A stretch of 64,000 nt of DNA. It comes from Kineococcus aurantiacus (lineage in GTDB: Bacteria > Actinomycetota > Actinomycetes > Actinomycetales > Kineococcaceae). Made by a program: the position numbers and the translations under genes. Under the pieces are notes generated by a model that saw only the letters and a list, made by a program, of their open reading frames with translations, had not been told where the DNA came from and made no database searches. Location: contig NZ_JACCBB010000001.1 of assembly GCF_013409345.1 (NCBI RefSeq), forward strand, positions 1,116,001-1,180,000. The letters run 5' to 3'. Positions 8,969 through 17,552 of this stretch are shown piece after piece (position 1 is the first letter of the stretch; each line of letters begins with the position of its first letter).

Positions 8969-10177
8969 TCAGCAGACGGCGGGCGCCACCGCGATCTCGT
9001 GCTGGGTGTCGAACCACCGGTTGCCCGTGAAGGTGACCCCGGCCGGCGCCGTCGCGGCCCCGTAGCGGTTCCCGTGCCCGAACTGGTTGTCGGCGAAGAC
9101 CACGTCCTGGACGTTGGCCGCGCAGGACACGTTGACGGAGTAGCTGCCGCCGTTGAAGAAGTTCTGCTCGAACCGCACGCTCTCCAGCCGCTTGGCCCCG
9201 GTCTCGGTGCCGAGCTGGACCGCGGAGTTCAGGAAGTCCTCCGACCCCTGCACGCGCGGGTCGAGGGTGTTGTGCCGCACCAGGATCCGCGCACCCGAGG
9301 TCGACTGCAGCGCGTCGGTGTGGACGGCGGGGTCGCGCACGAGGTCGTGCACGTAGCTGTCGGTGATCGTCACGTCGTCACCCAGGCGGGGGCCGTCCTG
9401 CGTGCCGCGGACCTCGACCCGGCGCAGGGTGTACCCGCTCCAGCCGATCGCCACCTCGGCCGACCCGTCGCTGACGATCTCGGAGTCCTCCATGACGAAA
9501 CCGGGGGCGTCGGTGAGGGCGACCGCGCGCAGCGTCGCGTCCTGGCAGGTGATCCGGGAGTTGCGGACGGTCACGCCGGGGACGTGCACGGTCAGGCACC
9601 CCTGGACGTCCAGGCCGTCCAGCACCGCGCCGGGTTCCCAGATGTCGAGGTCGGTCGAGGGCTGCAGGACCGTGCCGTCGGGGACCCCGGTGGTGTCCGC
9701 GGTGGGGAAACCGGCGGGGATCCCGGTCGTCTCCAGCGGGACCGCGCGCAGGTACTTCACGACCGACTGGACCATGTACTTGCCGCTGTACAGCTTGGCG
9801 ACGACCTTGACGGTGCCGAGGTGGCCCGTGAGGTCGACGTCCCCGTCGCCGGTGTAGACGCCGCCGGTGGTCGTGACCGCCCCGAGGGTCCCGTTGAGGA
9901 CGTCGTCGACGTAGTACGTGCCGCGGTCGAACTTCACGTTCGTGTTCGTGGCGATGTCCACGACGGTCGCGGGGATGCGCGCGTTGTTGACGGAGGTGCC
10001 CTGGTAGGTCATGAACGGGTTGAACGCGGCCTGTGCCGGGGCGGACGCCGCGACCGTGCCGGCCGCGACGGTCGCGACGGCCAGCACTGTGGCGGTCAGG
10101 TGGGCGGTCAGGCGGGCGGTCAGGCGGGCGGCGGGACCGGTGCTGCGCTGGGAGCGGGGGGTGCGTGAGGGGTTCAC
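8969..10177 (-). CDS. Secreted right-handed beta-helix protein (paralogue 1)
   Basis: A 402-residue exported protein with a GGAGG site 5 bases before the GTG. Residues 1-51 are a signal peptide (positive stretch, then TATVLAVATVAAGTVAASAPAQA, likely cut after AQA). About residues 52-145 form a domain starting YQGTSVNNARIPATVV. From about 165 on, a pectate-lyase-like helix carries GWSGYTLRRVEVRGTQDGPRLG, VTITDSYVHDLVRD, HTDALQS and VRHNTLDP. Two paralogues lie in the EPS locus at 40.2 and 42.7 kb. Such folds bind or cleave polysaccharides, but no lyase active site could be assigned, so enzyme activity is unproven. Confidence 0.8.
   Translation of the reverse strand: MNPSRTPRSQRSTGPAARLTARLTAHLTATVLAVATVAAGTVAASAPAQAAFNPFMTYQGTSVNNARIPATVVDIATNTNVKFDRGTYYVDDVLNGTLGAVTTTGGVYTGDGDVDLTGHLGTVKVVAKLYSGKYMVQSVVKYLRAVPLETTGIPAGFPTADTTGVPDGTVLQPSTDLDIWEPGAVLDGLDVQGCLTVHVPGVTVRNSRITCQDATLRAVALTDAPGFVMEDSEIVSDGSAEVAIGWSGYTLRRVEVRGTQDGPRLGDDVTITDSYVHDLVRDPAVHTDALQSTSGARILVRHNTLDPRVQGSEDFLNSAVQLGTETGAKRLESVRFEQNFFNGGSYSVNVSCAANVQDVVFADNQFGHGNRYGAATAPAGVTFTGNRWFDTQHEIAVAPAVC
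10091..10132 (-). repeat. 12-bp coding tandem repeat in a signal peptide
   Basis: Three copies of GGCGGTCAGG(T/C)G (10091-10126) followed by half a copy. On the minus strand they encode the repeated tetrapeptide (R/H)LTA in the n-region of the signal peptide of beta-helix paralogue 1. The unit length is a multiple of three, so copy-number changes would lengthen or shorten the signal peptide without a frameshift. Confidence 0.7.
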
Positions 10178-10294
10178 GGTGACCTCCGGGCATCGACGAC
10201 GGGTGTGTCCTCGATGTCTCGTCGGGGGCCGCTGTCACCTGTGTCGTCCGGTCCGGTACGGCGAACGGGTGAAACCCCGTGACGCTACCCTCCG

Positions 10295-11182
10295 TCACCG
10301 GCGGGAGGCGTCAGAATCCCCTCCGTTGCGCCGCAGGGTGACGGCGTCGTACAACTCGCGTGACGGGACGCCCTCGCGCCCGGCGACCTCGCGCACGGCG
10401 TCCTTCATGCGGTGCCCGTCGCGGACGAGGCCGGCGACCTCCTCGACGAGCTCGGCCGTCGAGCGGGCCGGGCGCCCGGAGGACCCCTGCACCACGAGGC
10501 ACACCTCCCCGCGCACCTCCCCGGCACCGGCCCAGGCCACCAGGTCCCCCAGCGGGCCGCGCACGACCTCCTCGTAGGTCTTGGTCAGCTCCCGGCACAC
10601 CGCCGCCGGCCGGTCCGCGCCGAAGGCCTGCGCCATGGCCTCCAGGGTCGCGGCCGTGCGGTGGGGGGACTCGAAGAAGATCAGCGTGCGGGCGTCCCCG
10701 GCGAGGGCGGCGAACACCCGCTGCCGCTCCCCCGGCCGGCGCGGGGCGAACCCCTCGAAGGAGAACCGGTCGCTGGGCAGGCCCGAGACCGCGAGCGCGG
10801 CCAGCACCGCCGAGGGCCCGGGGACGACCGTCACGGGCAGGCCGGCCTCGACGCAGCCGCGCACGAGCCGGTACCCCGGGTCGGACACCGACGGCATGCC
10901 GGCGTCGGTGACCAGCGCCACGGTCGCGCCGCCGCGGACGGCCGCCACGAGCTCGGGGGTGCGCTCGGCCTCGTTGTGCTCGTGGTAGCTGAGGACCTTC
11001 CCGCGGGGGCTGACCTCCAGGGCGGCGGCGAGGCGGTGCAGCCGCCGGGTGTCCTCGGCCGCGACGACGTCGGCGGTCTCCAGGAGGTCCAGGAGCCGCC
11101 GGGTGGCGTCGCCGGCGTTGCCGATGGGGGTGCCGGCGAGCACCAGCCGGCCGGTCGCGCGCGTGGGGTCCACGCGCGTCAT
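10295..11182 (-). CDS. rsmI: 16S rRNA (cytidine(1402)-2'-O)-methyltransferase RsmI
   Basis: A 295-residue member of the tetrapyrrole-methylase fold. The ATG at 11182 gives the family start GRLVLAGTPIGNAGDATRRLLDLL; the frame extends upstream but into the pmt gene. AAEDTRRLHRL, TDAGMPSVSDPGYRLV, VTVVPGPSAVLAALAVSGLP and FEGFAPRR are the classic SAM-binding and RsmI motifs. It methylates the 2'-OH of C1402 in the ribosomal P site. It is divergent from pmt, the same arrangement as Rv1003/Rv1002c in M. tuberculosis. Confidence 0.95.
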   Translation of the reverse strand: MTRVDPTRATGRLVLAGTPIGNAGDATRRLLDLLETADVVAAEDTRRLHRLAAALEVSPRGKVLSYHEHNEAERTPELVAAVRGGATVALVTDAGMPSVSDPGYRLVRGCVEAGLPVTVVPGPSAVLAALAVSGLPSDRFSFEGFAPRRPGERQRVFAALAGDARTLIFFESPHRTAATLEAMAQAFGADRPAAVCRELTKTYEEVVRGPLGDLVAWAGAGEVRGEVCLVVQGSSGRPARSTAELVEEVAGLVRDGHRMKDAVREVAGREGVPSRELYDAVTLRRNGGDSDASRR

Positions 11183-11226
11183 CGTGCCGCACGCCCGCGG
11201 CGGACCGCCGCGCCTACGATGGCGCG

Positions 11227-11283
11227 GTGATCGCTGACCAGCCGGCCGGGTACGGAGCGCTGTCGCGGGGGAACGCCGGGTGA
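11227..11283 (+). CDS. Possible 18-codon leader ORF before pmt
   Basis: A -10-like TACGAT at 11215-11220 lies six bases before a GTG at 11227, the spacing seen at many leaderless starts in this window. The frame encodes VIADQPAGYGALSRGNAG and stops at 11281-11283, overlapping the pmt GTG as GTGA. So translation of this short frame could be coupled to pmt. It may equally be plain 5' untranslated sequence; no homology could be judged. Confidence 0.35.
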   Translation: MIADQPAGYGALSRGNAG

Positions 11284-12905
11284 GCGCGCTGGGCACGCCC
11301 GCGGCGCCGGCCACCCGGGTCGCGGACGTGCGGGAACGGTTGCTGGGCGGCAGCTCGGAGATCACCGGGGAGTCCTGGCGGCGCGGCTGGATCCCGCTGC
11401 TCGTCGTGACCGCGATCGGCGGGTTCCTGCGCTTCCTCGGCCTCGGGCGGCCCCACCAGCTCGTCTTCGACGAGACCTACTACGTCAAGCAGGCGTACTC
11501 GCTGCTGCGGCACGGCGTGGAGCTGCGCAACGACGGCGCGATCAGCGAGCCGGACGCGTTGTTCACCGCGGGCACGCCGGACGTGTTCGGCACCACGGGC
11601 GACTTCGTCGTCCACCCCCCGGTCGGCAAGTGGATGATCGCCGTCGGCGAGTGGCTGTTCGGGGCCGACTCCTCCTTCGGCTGGCGCTTCTCGGCGGCCC
11701 TGGTCGGGACGCTGTCGATCCTGCTCATCGGCCGCGTGGCCCGGCGCCTGTTCCGCTCCACGCTGCTGGGGGTCACCGCCGCGGTCCTGCTGGCCTTCGA
11801 GGGCCAGCACTTCGTCGAGAGCCGCACGAGCCTGCTCGACGTCTTCCTCATGTGGTGGGTGCTGGTGGCCTTCGCGCTGCTGCTGGTGGACCGCGACCAC
11901 GCCCGGGAACGGCTGGCGGTGGCCGTGGCGCGCCACGGCACGGCGGGGCTGGGCCCGCGGACCGGCTTCCGCGGCTGGCGGCTGGCGGCCGGGGTCAGCC
12001 TGGGCCTGGCCTGCGGGGTGAAGTGGTCGGGCGTCTACGTGCTGGCCGTCTTCGGGCTGATGACCTTCCTGTGGGACGCGGGCGCGCGCCGGGCGGTGGG
12101 GGTGCGGCCGTGGTTCGCGGCGGCGGTCTGGCGCGACGGGATCGGCGCCTTCGCGGCGCTGGTGCCGGTGGCGGTGGTGACCTACGTGGCGACGTGGGCG
12201 GGCTGGTTCGCGAGCGAGGCCGGCTGGGACCGGCAGTGGGGGGCGCAGCACCCCTCCCGCGGCGTCGGCGCGGTCGTCCCCGACGCCCTGCGCAGCCTGT
12301 GGCACTACCACCAGCAGGCGTACACCTTCCACGTCGGGCTCGACACCCCGCACCCGTACATGGCCAACCCGTGGTCGTGGCTGGTGCAGGGCCGGCCGAC
12401 GTCCTTCTTCTACGAGGCCAAGGCCCAGGGGGTGGAGGGCTGCCCGGTCGACAACTGCTCCAAGGCGATCACGTCGCTGGGGACCCCCGTGCTGTGGTGG
12501 GTGGGGCTGGTGGCCCTGGCCGTGCTGCTGCTGCGCTGGGCCTTCGCCCGCGACTGGCGGGCCGGGGCGGTCCTGGCCGGGTACGCCGGGGCGTACCTGC
12601 CGTGGTTCCAGTACCAGCACCGGACGATCTTCACGTTCTACGCCGTCGTCCTCGTCCCGTTCGTCGTGCTGGCCGTGGTGCACCTGCTGGGGCTGGTGCT
12701 GGGGCCGGACCCGAGCACGGCGGTGCTCCAGCGCGGGGTGAGCGTCGAGTCGGCCCTGCTGCGGCGCCGCGTGGGCGCCGCGGTGGCCGGGACCGTCGTC
12801 GTGCTGTGCGTGGCGTGCTTCGCCTTCTTCTGGCCGGTGTACACGGCGCAGGTCATCCCGTACGAGTCCTGGAGCCGGCGGATGTGGCTGCCGAGCTGGG
12901 TCTGA
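11280..12905 (+). CDS. pmt: Polyprenyl-phosphate-mannose: protein O-mannosyltransferase
   Basis: A 541-residue GT39 integral membrane enzyme with about ten hydrophobic helices. RPHQLVFDETYYVKQAYSLL (about residues 60-79) carries the Asp-Glu pair essential for catalysis in the first loop. VVHPPVGKWMIAVGEWLFG, LAFEGQHFVESRTSLLDVFLMWWVL and GVKWSGVYVL are further family blocks; the C-terminal part contains LPWFQYQHRTIFTFYAVVLVPF. It transfers mannose from polyprenyl-phosphate-mannose to Ser/Thr of proteins being exported by Sec. Homologue of Rv1002c. A GGGGGA ribosome site precedes the GTG, which also overlaps the stop of a short leader frame. Confidence 0.95.
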   Translation: MSALGTPAAPATRVADVRERLLGGSSEITGESWRRGWIPLLVVTAIGGFLRFLGLGRPHQLVFDETYYVKQAYSLLRHGVELRNDGAISEPDALFTAGTPDVFGTTGDFVVHPPVGKWMIAVGEWLFGADSSFGWRFSAALVGTLSILLIGRVARRLFRSTLLGVTAAVLLAFEGQHFVESRTSLLDVFLMWWVLVAFALLLVDRDHARERLAVAVARHGTAGLGPRTGFRGWRLAAGVSLGLACGVKWSGVYVLAVFGLMTFLWDAGARRAVGVRPWFAAAVWRDGIGAFAALVPVAVVTYVATWAGWFASEAGWDRQWGAQHPSRGVGAVVPDALRSLWHYHQQAYTFHVGLDTPHPYMANPWSWLVQGRPTSFFYEAKAQGVEGCPVDNCSKAITSLGTPVLWWVGLVALAVLLLRWAFARDWRAGAVLAGYAGAYLPWFQYQHRTIFTFYAVVLVPFVVLAVVHLLGLVLGPDPSTAVLQRGVSVESALLRRRVGAAVAGTVVVLCVACFAFFWPVYTAQVIPYESWSRRMWLPSWV

Positions 12906-12946
12906 GGGTCCCGCGGCAGGCCCCGGGACACCCCGTCGGGCACGCC

Positions 12947-12980
12947 CTGGACCACACCTGGACCACGCTGTGGATCACGC
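12947..12980. repeat. Three imperfect 11-12-bp direct repeats after pmt
   Basis: CTGGACCACAC, CTGGACCACGC and TGTGGATCACGC stand directly one after another in the 220-base space between pmt and the first EPS gene. They could be binding sites for a regulator of the EPS operon or a chance duplication. Beyond this and the promoter listed at 13043, nothing else was recognised in this space. Confidence 0.45.
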
Positions 12981-13042
12981 TCCGGTCTCGTGACGGAGCC
13001 GTTTCGGTGAGGCGGGTACGGCGGAAGTGTGACGGACTCCTC

Positions 13043-13072
13043 TTGGCGGTCACCGACCGCAGTCGCTAGGGT
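13043..13072 (+). promoter_or_regulatory. Candidate sigma-70-type promoter of the first EPS gene
   Basis: TTGGCG (13043-13048) and TAGGGT (13067-13072) are separated by 18 bases, close to the housekeeping consensus and 54 bases before the ATG at 13126. Sequence match only. Confidence 0.45.
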
Positions 13073-13125
13073 GCGGCACGTTACAGGTTCGCCCATCCGG
13101 GCGGCCGCGAGCCTGAGGACGCCCC

Positions 13126-14067
13126 ATGACTGCACTCCTGGTAGCCAATGACGGCGGACACCTGGCCCAGCTGAAGTCGCTCGCCAAGCGGCTGCCCATC
13201 GCCGACACCTTCCGGTGGGTCACGGTCCCGACCCCCCAGTCGGAGTCGCTCCTCGAGGGCGAGGACGTGACGTGGGTCAAGCCCGGGCCGACGCGCGACC
13301 TCAAGGCCGCGGTGCAGAACGCGGTGCTCACCTCCCCGCTGTTCCGCCGCAACCGCGTCTCGGCCGTGGTCAGCACCGGCTCCAGCCTCGCGGTCTCGGT
13401 GCTCCCGCAGGCGCGCCTGCACGGCAAGCCCAGCTACTACATCGAGAGCGCCACCCGCACCCACGGGCCCAGCCTGTCCGGCCGCCTGCTGTCGAAGATC
13501 CCCGGGGTGGAGCTCTACACGCAGAACGCCTCCTGGGCCTCCAAGAAGTGGAAGTACGCCGGCTCGGTCTTCGACGGCTGGGAGCCCGTCCGCCTGCCCG
13601 AGGGCCGCAAGGTCTCCAAGGTGGTCGTGTCGCTGGGCACGTCGCGGACCTACGGCTTCCGCCGCCTCGTGGAGCACGTCGCGCCGATCCTGCAGGACCT
13701 CGGCGCGGAGGTCCTGTGGCAGACCGGGACCACCGACACCACCGGGCTGCCCGTGCTCGACGCCCGCCCCTCGGTCCCCGCCCAGGAGCTGTCGGCCGCG
13801 ATGCGCGAGGCCGACCTCGTCATCGCGCACGCCGGGACGGGGGTGGCGCTGGAGGCCCTGCAGGCCGGCAAGCTGCCCGTCCTCATCCCCCGCCGCGCCG
13901 AGTTCGCCGAGCACGTCGACGACCACCAGGAGCAGATCGCGGGCATGCTGCGCACCCGCGGGCTGGCGGTGGTCCGGGAGGCCGACGAGGTCCGCCTCGA
14001 CGACCTGGACCTGGCGGCGGGCAGCAGCGTCTGCCTGCGCGAGGACGCTCGCCCGCTGGCGCTGTGA
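13126..14067 (+). CDS. Alg14/Alg13-like fused glycosyltransferase (GT28-related)
   Basis: A 313-residue soluble protein. The first half resembles Alg14/PssD: VANDGGHLAQLKSLAKRLP, VSAVVSTGSSLAVSVLPQARLHGKPSYYIES. The second half resembles Alg13/PssE and the MurG C-terminal domain: VVVSLGTSRTYGFRRLV, LVIAHAGTGVALEALQAGKLPVLIPRRAEFAEHVDDHQEQIA, where the HAGxG and DDHQ motifs bind the nucleotide sugar. Such pairs add a second sugar to a lipid-linked first sugar in EPS synthesis, so this may act just after the initiating transferase at 44-45.5 kb. Here both parts are in one chain. Confidence 0.82.
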   Translation: MTALLVANDGGHLAQLKSLAKRLPIADTFRWVTVPTPQSESLLEGEDVTWVKPGPTRDLKAAVQNAVLTSPLFRRNRVSAVVSTGSSLAVSVLPQARLHGKPSYYIESATRTHGPSLSGRLLSKIPGVELYTQNASWASKKWKYAGSVFDGWEPVRLPEGRKVSKVVVSLGTSRTYGFRRLVEHVAPILQDLGAEVLWQTGTTDTTGLPVLDARPSVPAQELSAAMREADLVIAHAGTGVALEALQAGKLPVLIPRRAEFAEHVDDHQEQIAGMLRTRGLAVVREADEVRLDDLDLAAGSSVCLREDARPLAL

Positions 14068-14106
14068 GCGCCCGGCCGCCGGCGCTGTGAGCGGGGCCGT
14101 GACGAC

Positions 14107-14155
14107 GCCGGCCCGCACGTCGGTCCCCCGGGGGGGAACCGACGTGCGGGCCGGC
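14107..14155. terminator. Strong bidirectional hairpin between convergent genes
   Basis: GCCGGCCCGCACGTCGGT (14107-14124) is followed by a C/G-rich loop and its perfect reverse complement (14138-14155), an 18-bp stem in the space between the glycosyltransferase stop (14067) and the convergent rmlB stop (14172). Typical of actinobacterial terminators that lack a U-tract. Confidence 0.8.
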
Positions 14156-14171
14156 GCCGTGGCGGGCTCCC

Positions 14172-15161
14172 TCAGCGGGCGGTCGCGACGCGCTTCAGCA
14201 GCGGCTGCCACCAGTCCTCGTGGTCGCGGTACCACTGGACGGTCTCGGCCAGGCCCTCGTCGAAGGAGTGCTGCGGGGCGTAGCCGAGCTCGCGGGAGAT
14301 CTTCGAGATGTCGACGGAGTAGCGGCGGTCGTGCCCCTTGCGGTCCTCGACCTCGCGGACCCTCTCCCAGCCGACGCCGAACGCCTCCAGGATGCGGCCG
14401 GTGAGCTCCTTGTTCGTCAGCTCCGTGCCGCCGCCGATGTTGTAGACCTCACCGGGGCGGCCGCCGTCCACGACGAGCTGGATGCCGCGGCAGTGGTCGT
14501 CGACGTGCAGCCAGTCGCGCACGTTGAGGCCGTCCCCGTACAGCGGGACCGTCCCCCCGCGCATGAGGTTCGTGACGAACAGCGGGATGACCTTCTCGGG
14601 GAACTGGTACGGGCCGTAGTTGTTCGAGCAGCGCGTGATGCACGCCGGCAACCCGTGCGTGCGGTGGAACGAGCGCACGAGCAGGTCGCTGGCGGCCTTC
14701 GAGGCCGAGTAGGGGCTGTTCGGCTCCAGCGGGTGGTCCTCGGGCCAGGAACCCTCCGGGATCGTGCCGTACACCTCGTCGGTGGAGACGTGCACGAACT
14801 TGGTCACGCCGTGCCGCACGGCCGCGTCGAGCAGGACCTGCGTCCCCACGACGTTCGTGCGCACGAAACCCGCCGCGCCGTCGATGGAGCGGTCGACGTG
14901 GCTCTCGGCCGCGAAGTGCACCACGACGTCGGCCTCGGCCACCAGCGCGTCCACCGCGGGGGCGTCGGTGATGTCCGCCTCGACCAGCCGCAACCGCGGG
15001 TCGTCCGCCACCGGGTCCAGGTTCCGCGGGTTCCCGGCGTAGGTGAGCTTGTCGAGCACCACGAGCGAATCGATCCCCGTGGCCCCGTGCACCCCCGTCA
15101 GGGCCGAGCGGACGTAGTGACTGCCGATGAAACCTGCACCACCCGTGACCAGGAGTCTCAT
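14172..15161 (-). CDS. rmlB: dTDP-glucose 4,6-dehydratase RmlB
   Basis: A 329-residue extended short-chain dehydrogenase. Residues 1-20 [18 protein letters not shown] form the NAD-binding loop; HVSTDEVYG with the DE pair, and [14 protein letters not shown] with the YxxxK catalytic pair, are typical of RmlB. It makes dTDP-4-keto-6-deoxyglucose, the second step of dTDP-L-rhamnose synthesis. Divergent from rmlA with only 21 bases between start codons; a TAGTAT -10 on the minus strand lies 8 bases before the ATG, so its mRNA may be leaderless. Confidence 0.96.
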   Translation of the reverse strand: MRLLVTGGAGFIGSHYVRSALTGVHGATGIDSLVVLDKLTYAGNPRNLDPVADDPRLRLVEADITDAPAVDALVAEADVVVHFAAESHVDRSIDGAAGFVRTNVVGTQVLLDAAVRHGVTKFVHVSTDEVYGTIPEGSWPEDHPLEPNSPYSASKAASDLLVRSFHRTHGLPACITRCSNNYGPYQFPEKVIPLFVTNLMRGGTVPLYGDGLNVRDWLHVDDHCRGIQLVVDGGRPGEVYNIGGGTELTNKELTGRILEAFGVGWERVREVEDRKGHDRRYSVDISKISRELGYAPQHSFDEGLAETVQWYRDHEDWWQPLLKRVATAR

Positions 15162-15169
15162 GGGGCGAC

Positions 15170-15179
15170 ATACTACGGT
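15170..15179. promoter_or_regulatory. Overlapping divergent promoter core between rmlB and rmlA
   Basis: Only 21 bases separate the two start codons. Read on the minus strand TAGTAT (15175-15170) is a good -10 for rmlB; on the plus strand TACGGT (15174-15179) overlaps it but lies just 3 bases before the rmlA ATG, too close for a normal start, so rmlA may use another promoter. The overlap suggests the two transcripts influence each other. Confidence 0.4.
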
Positions 15180-15182
15180 GTC

Positions 15183-16058
15183 ATGCGCGGAATCATCCTC
15201 GCCGGTGGATCCGGCACCCGGCTGCACCCGATCACCCGGGGCATCAGCAAGCAGCTCGTCCCGGTCTACGACAAACCGATGATCTACTACCCGCTGTCCA
15301 CCCTGATGCTGGCGGGGATCCGCGACGTGCTGGTCATCACCACGCCCCACGACGCCGAGGGTTTCCGGCGGCTGCTGGGCGACGGTTCGCAGTTCGGCGT
15401 GAACCTGCAGTGGGCCGTCCAGCCCTCCCCCGACGGCCTGGCGCAGGCCTTCGTCATCGGCCGGGAGTTCATCGGCGGGGACAGCGTCGGACTGGTGCTG
15501 GGGGACAACATCTTCTACGGCCCCGGCCTGGGCAACCAGCTCCGCCGGTTCGACGGCCTGACCGGTGGCGCGATCTTCGCGTACTGGGTCAGCGACCCCA
15601 CCGCCTACGGCGTCGTGGAGTTCGACGACGCGGGGAACGCGCTGTCCCTGGAGGAGAAACCCCAGGACCCCCGCAGCAACTTCGCCGTCCCCGGCCTGTA
15701 CTTCTACGACAACGACGTCGTCGCGATCGCGGAGTCGCTGGAACCCTCCGCGCGCGGGGAACTCGAGATCACCGACGTGAACCGCACCTACCTCGACCGC
15801 GGGGAACTCGCGGTGGAGGTCCTGCCCCGCGGGACGGCGTGGCTGGACACCGGGACCTTCGACCAGATGCTGGCGGCCGGGAACTACGTGAGCACCCTCG
15901 AGGCGCGGCAGGGGCTGAAGATCGGCTGCCCCGAGGAGGTCGCCTGGCGCAACGGGTGGCTCACCGACGACGAACTGGCCGACCGCGGCCGCGCCGTGGT
16001 CAAGAGCGGTTACGGCGCCTACCTGCTGGAACTGCTGGCCCGCGGCCGGCACGCCTGA
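15183..16058 (+). CDS. rmlA: Glucose-1-phosphate thymidylyltransferase RmlA
   Basis: A 291-residue nucleotidyltransferase making dTDP-glucose, the first step of dTDP-rhamnose synthesis. [45 protein letters not shown] is the complete signature (GGxGTRL, KQLxPVYDKPM). [36 protein letters not shown] and [10 protein letters not shown] are the substrate and metal-binding blocks. Length is normal for the short RmlA group. Divergent from rmlB. Confidence 0.96.
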   Translation: MRGIILAGGSGTRLHPITRGISKQLVPVYDKPMIYYPLSTLMLAGIRDVLVITTPHDAEGFRRLLGDGSQFGVNLQWAVQPSPDGLAQAFVIGREFIGGDSVGLVLGDNIFYGPGLGNQLRRFDGLTGGAIFAYWVSDPTAYGVVEFDDAGNALSLEEKPQDPRSNFAVPGLYFYDNDVVAIAESLEPSARGELEITDVNRTYLDRGELAVEVLPRGTAWLDTGTFDQMLAAGNYVSTLEARQGLKIGCPEEVAWRNGWLTDDELADRGRAVVKSGYGAYLLELLARGRHA

Positions 16059-16100
16059 CCGACCCCGCCCCCGACCCGGACCGCGACGGCGCGGGGGCCG

Positions 16101-17552
16101 TCAGCCCCGGGCGCGGCGGCGCCGGGCCAGGTCGGTGAGGGCCCGGGACGCGGCGTGGTACCCGCACATCCCGTGCACGCCCCCGCCCGGCGGGGTCGCC
16201 GCCGAGCACAGGTAGACGCCCTCCAGCGGCGTGGAGTACGGGTCCAGCCCGACGACGGGGCGGAACACCTGCTGGCGGATCGTCAGCGCGCCCCCGCCGA
16301 CGTCGCCGCCGACGAGGTTCTCGTTGCCCGCCTCCAGCGCCGCCGGGGACGTCTCGACGCGGGCCACGACCCGGTCGCGGAAACCCGGCGCGAAACGCTC
16401 GATCTGCCGGTCGACGCGCTCACCGGTGCCGGGGTCGGCCGAACCGTGCGGCGCGTGGGCGTACGCCCACAGGACGCGCTGCCCCCCGGGCGCGCGGCCG
16501 GGGTCGGCGACGTCCTGCTGGGCCACGAGGACGAACGGGCGCTCGGGGTGGCGGCCGCGGACGACGTCGGCCTCGGCCTCGGCGACCTGCGCGGCGGTGC
16601 CGCCCACGTGCACGGTGACGGCCTCGGCCAGCCGCGGGTCGCGCCACGGGACGGGCCCGTCGAGCAGGTAGTCGACCTTGTGCGCGGCCGGGCCGTACGT
16701 CCAGCGCCGCATGGCGGCCGCGTAGCGCGGCGGCAGGTCGTCCCCGGCGACGGCCAGGAACTGCCGGGGCGTCAGGTCCAGCAGCGTCACGTCGGCCGGG
16801 CCCGCCGCGGCCAGGTCCCCCAGGGCCCGCACGGGGTGCTCCAGCAGGACCCGGCCGCCGTGGTCGGCCAGCTCGGCGGCCAGCGCCCGCGTCAGCGCCC
16901 CCGTCCCGCCCTCGGGGACGGGCCAGCCGGTGGTGTGCGCCGCCGTGCCGAACAGCATCCCGAAGGCCGCGGTGAGCAGCTGCGTGTGCGGCTGGAGGGC
17001 GTGCGCGGCCATGCCCGCGAACAGCGCCCGGGCCGGCTCGTCGCGGAACACCGCGCGCACCAGCGCCGACGCCGGCCACGCGGCCCGCAGCCCGAACCCG
17101 GCCAGGGCCAGCGGGGAGGTGGGGACGCGCAGCAGCGGGCCGAGCACGGCCGGCACGAGCGACTCCCAGTCGCGGACCGGGCCGGTGAACAGCGCCCGCC
17201 ACGCCGGGCCGTCGACGCCGAGCTCGGCGACGGCCTCGCCGAGGTCGCCGGGCAGGAGCGCCGCGGGCCGGCCGTCGAGGGGGTGCCCCAGCGGGTAGCG
17301 CCCGTGCCGCCAGCGCAGCCCGTGCTTCTCCAGGGGCAGGGTGGCGAAGAACGGGCTGGCGACGCCGAACGGCTGCACCGCCGAGCCGACGTCGGTGACC
17401 ACGCCGGGCCCCAGCAGCTCGGCGCTGCGCGAGGCCCCGCCGAGGTGGGCCGTGGCCTCCAGGACGGTGACCTCCAGACCGGCGCGGGCCAGCAGCACCG
17501 CCGCGGACAGCCCGTTGGGGCCGGCGCCGACGACGGTGGCGCGGCCGATCAC
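16101..17552 (-). CDS. FAD-dependent phytoene-desaturase-like oxidoreductase
   Basis: A 483-residue CrtI-like flavoprotein. The GTG at 17552 puts the dinucleotide site right at the N terminus: ATVVGAGPNGLSAAVLLARAGLEVTVLEA. The C terminus, PLEGVYLCSAATPPGGGVHGMCGYHAASRAL, is the second FAD-binding motif of this family. Carotenoid desaturases share this fold, but many actinobacterial members are of unknown function. Its start overlaps the stop of the HTTM membrane protein (GTGA), forming a coupled three-gene unit, so its substrate is perhaps linked to that membrane protein rather than to carotenoids; no other carotenoid gene is near. Confidence 0.82.
   Translation of the reverse strand: MIGRATVVGAGPNGLSAAVLLARAGLEVTVLEATAHLGGASRSAELLGPGVVTDVGSAVQPFGVASPFFATLPLEKHGLRWRHGRYPLGHPLDGRPAALLPGDLGEAVAELGVDGPAWRALFTGPVRDWESLVPAVLGPLLRVPTSPLALAGFGLRAAWPASALVRAVFRDEPARALFAGMAAHALQPHTQLLTAAFGMLFGTAAHTTGWPVPEGGTGALTRALAAELADHGGRVLLEHPVRALGDLAAAGPADVTLLDLTPRQFLAVAGDDLPPRYAAAMRRWTYGPAAHKVDYLLDGPVPWRDPRLAEAVTVHVGGTAAQVAEAEADVVRGRHPERPFVLVAQQDVADPGRAPGGQRVLWAYAHAPHGSADPGTGERVDRQIERFAPGFRDRVVARVETSPAALEAGNENLVGGDVGGGALTIRQQVFRPVVGLDPYSTPLEGVYLCSAATPPGGGVHGMCGYHAASRALTDLARRRRARG

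Noticed and set aside
10091-10132. CRISPR array
   Set aside because: Repeats are 12 bp, contiguous, without spacers, and lie in a coding sequence.
15174-15179. TACGGT as leaderless -10 for rmlA
   Set aside because: Only three bases separate it from the ATG, too close for a start at the codon.
16101-17552. Carotenoid biosynthesis gene (phytoene desaturase)
   Set aside because: Family resemblance only; no crtB, crtE or other pigment gene is near, and it is coupled to an HTTM protein.
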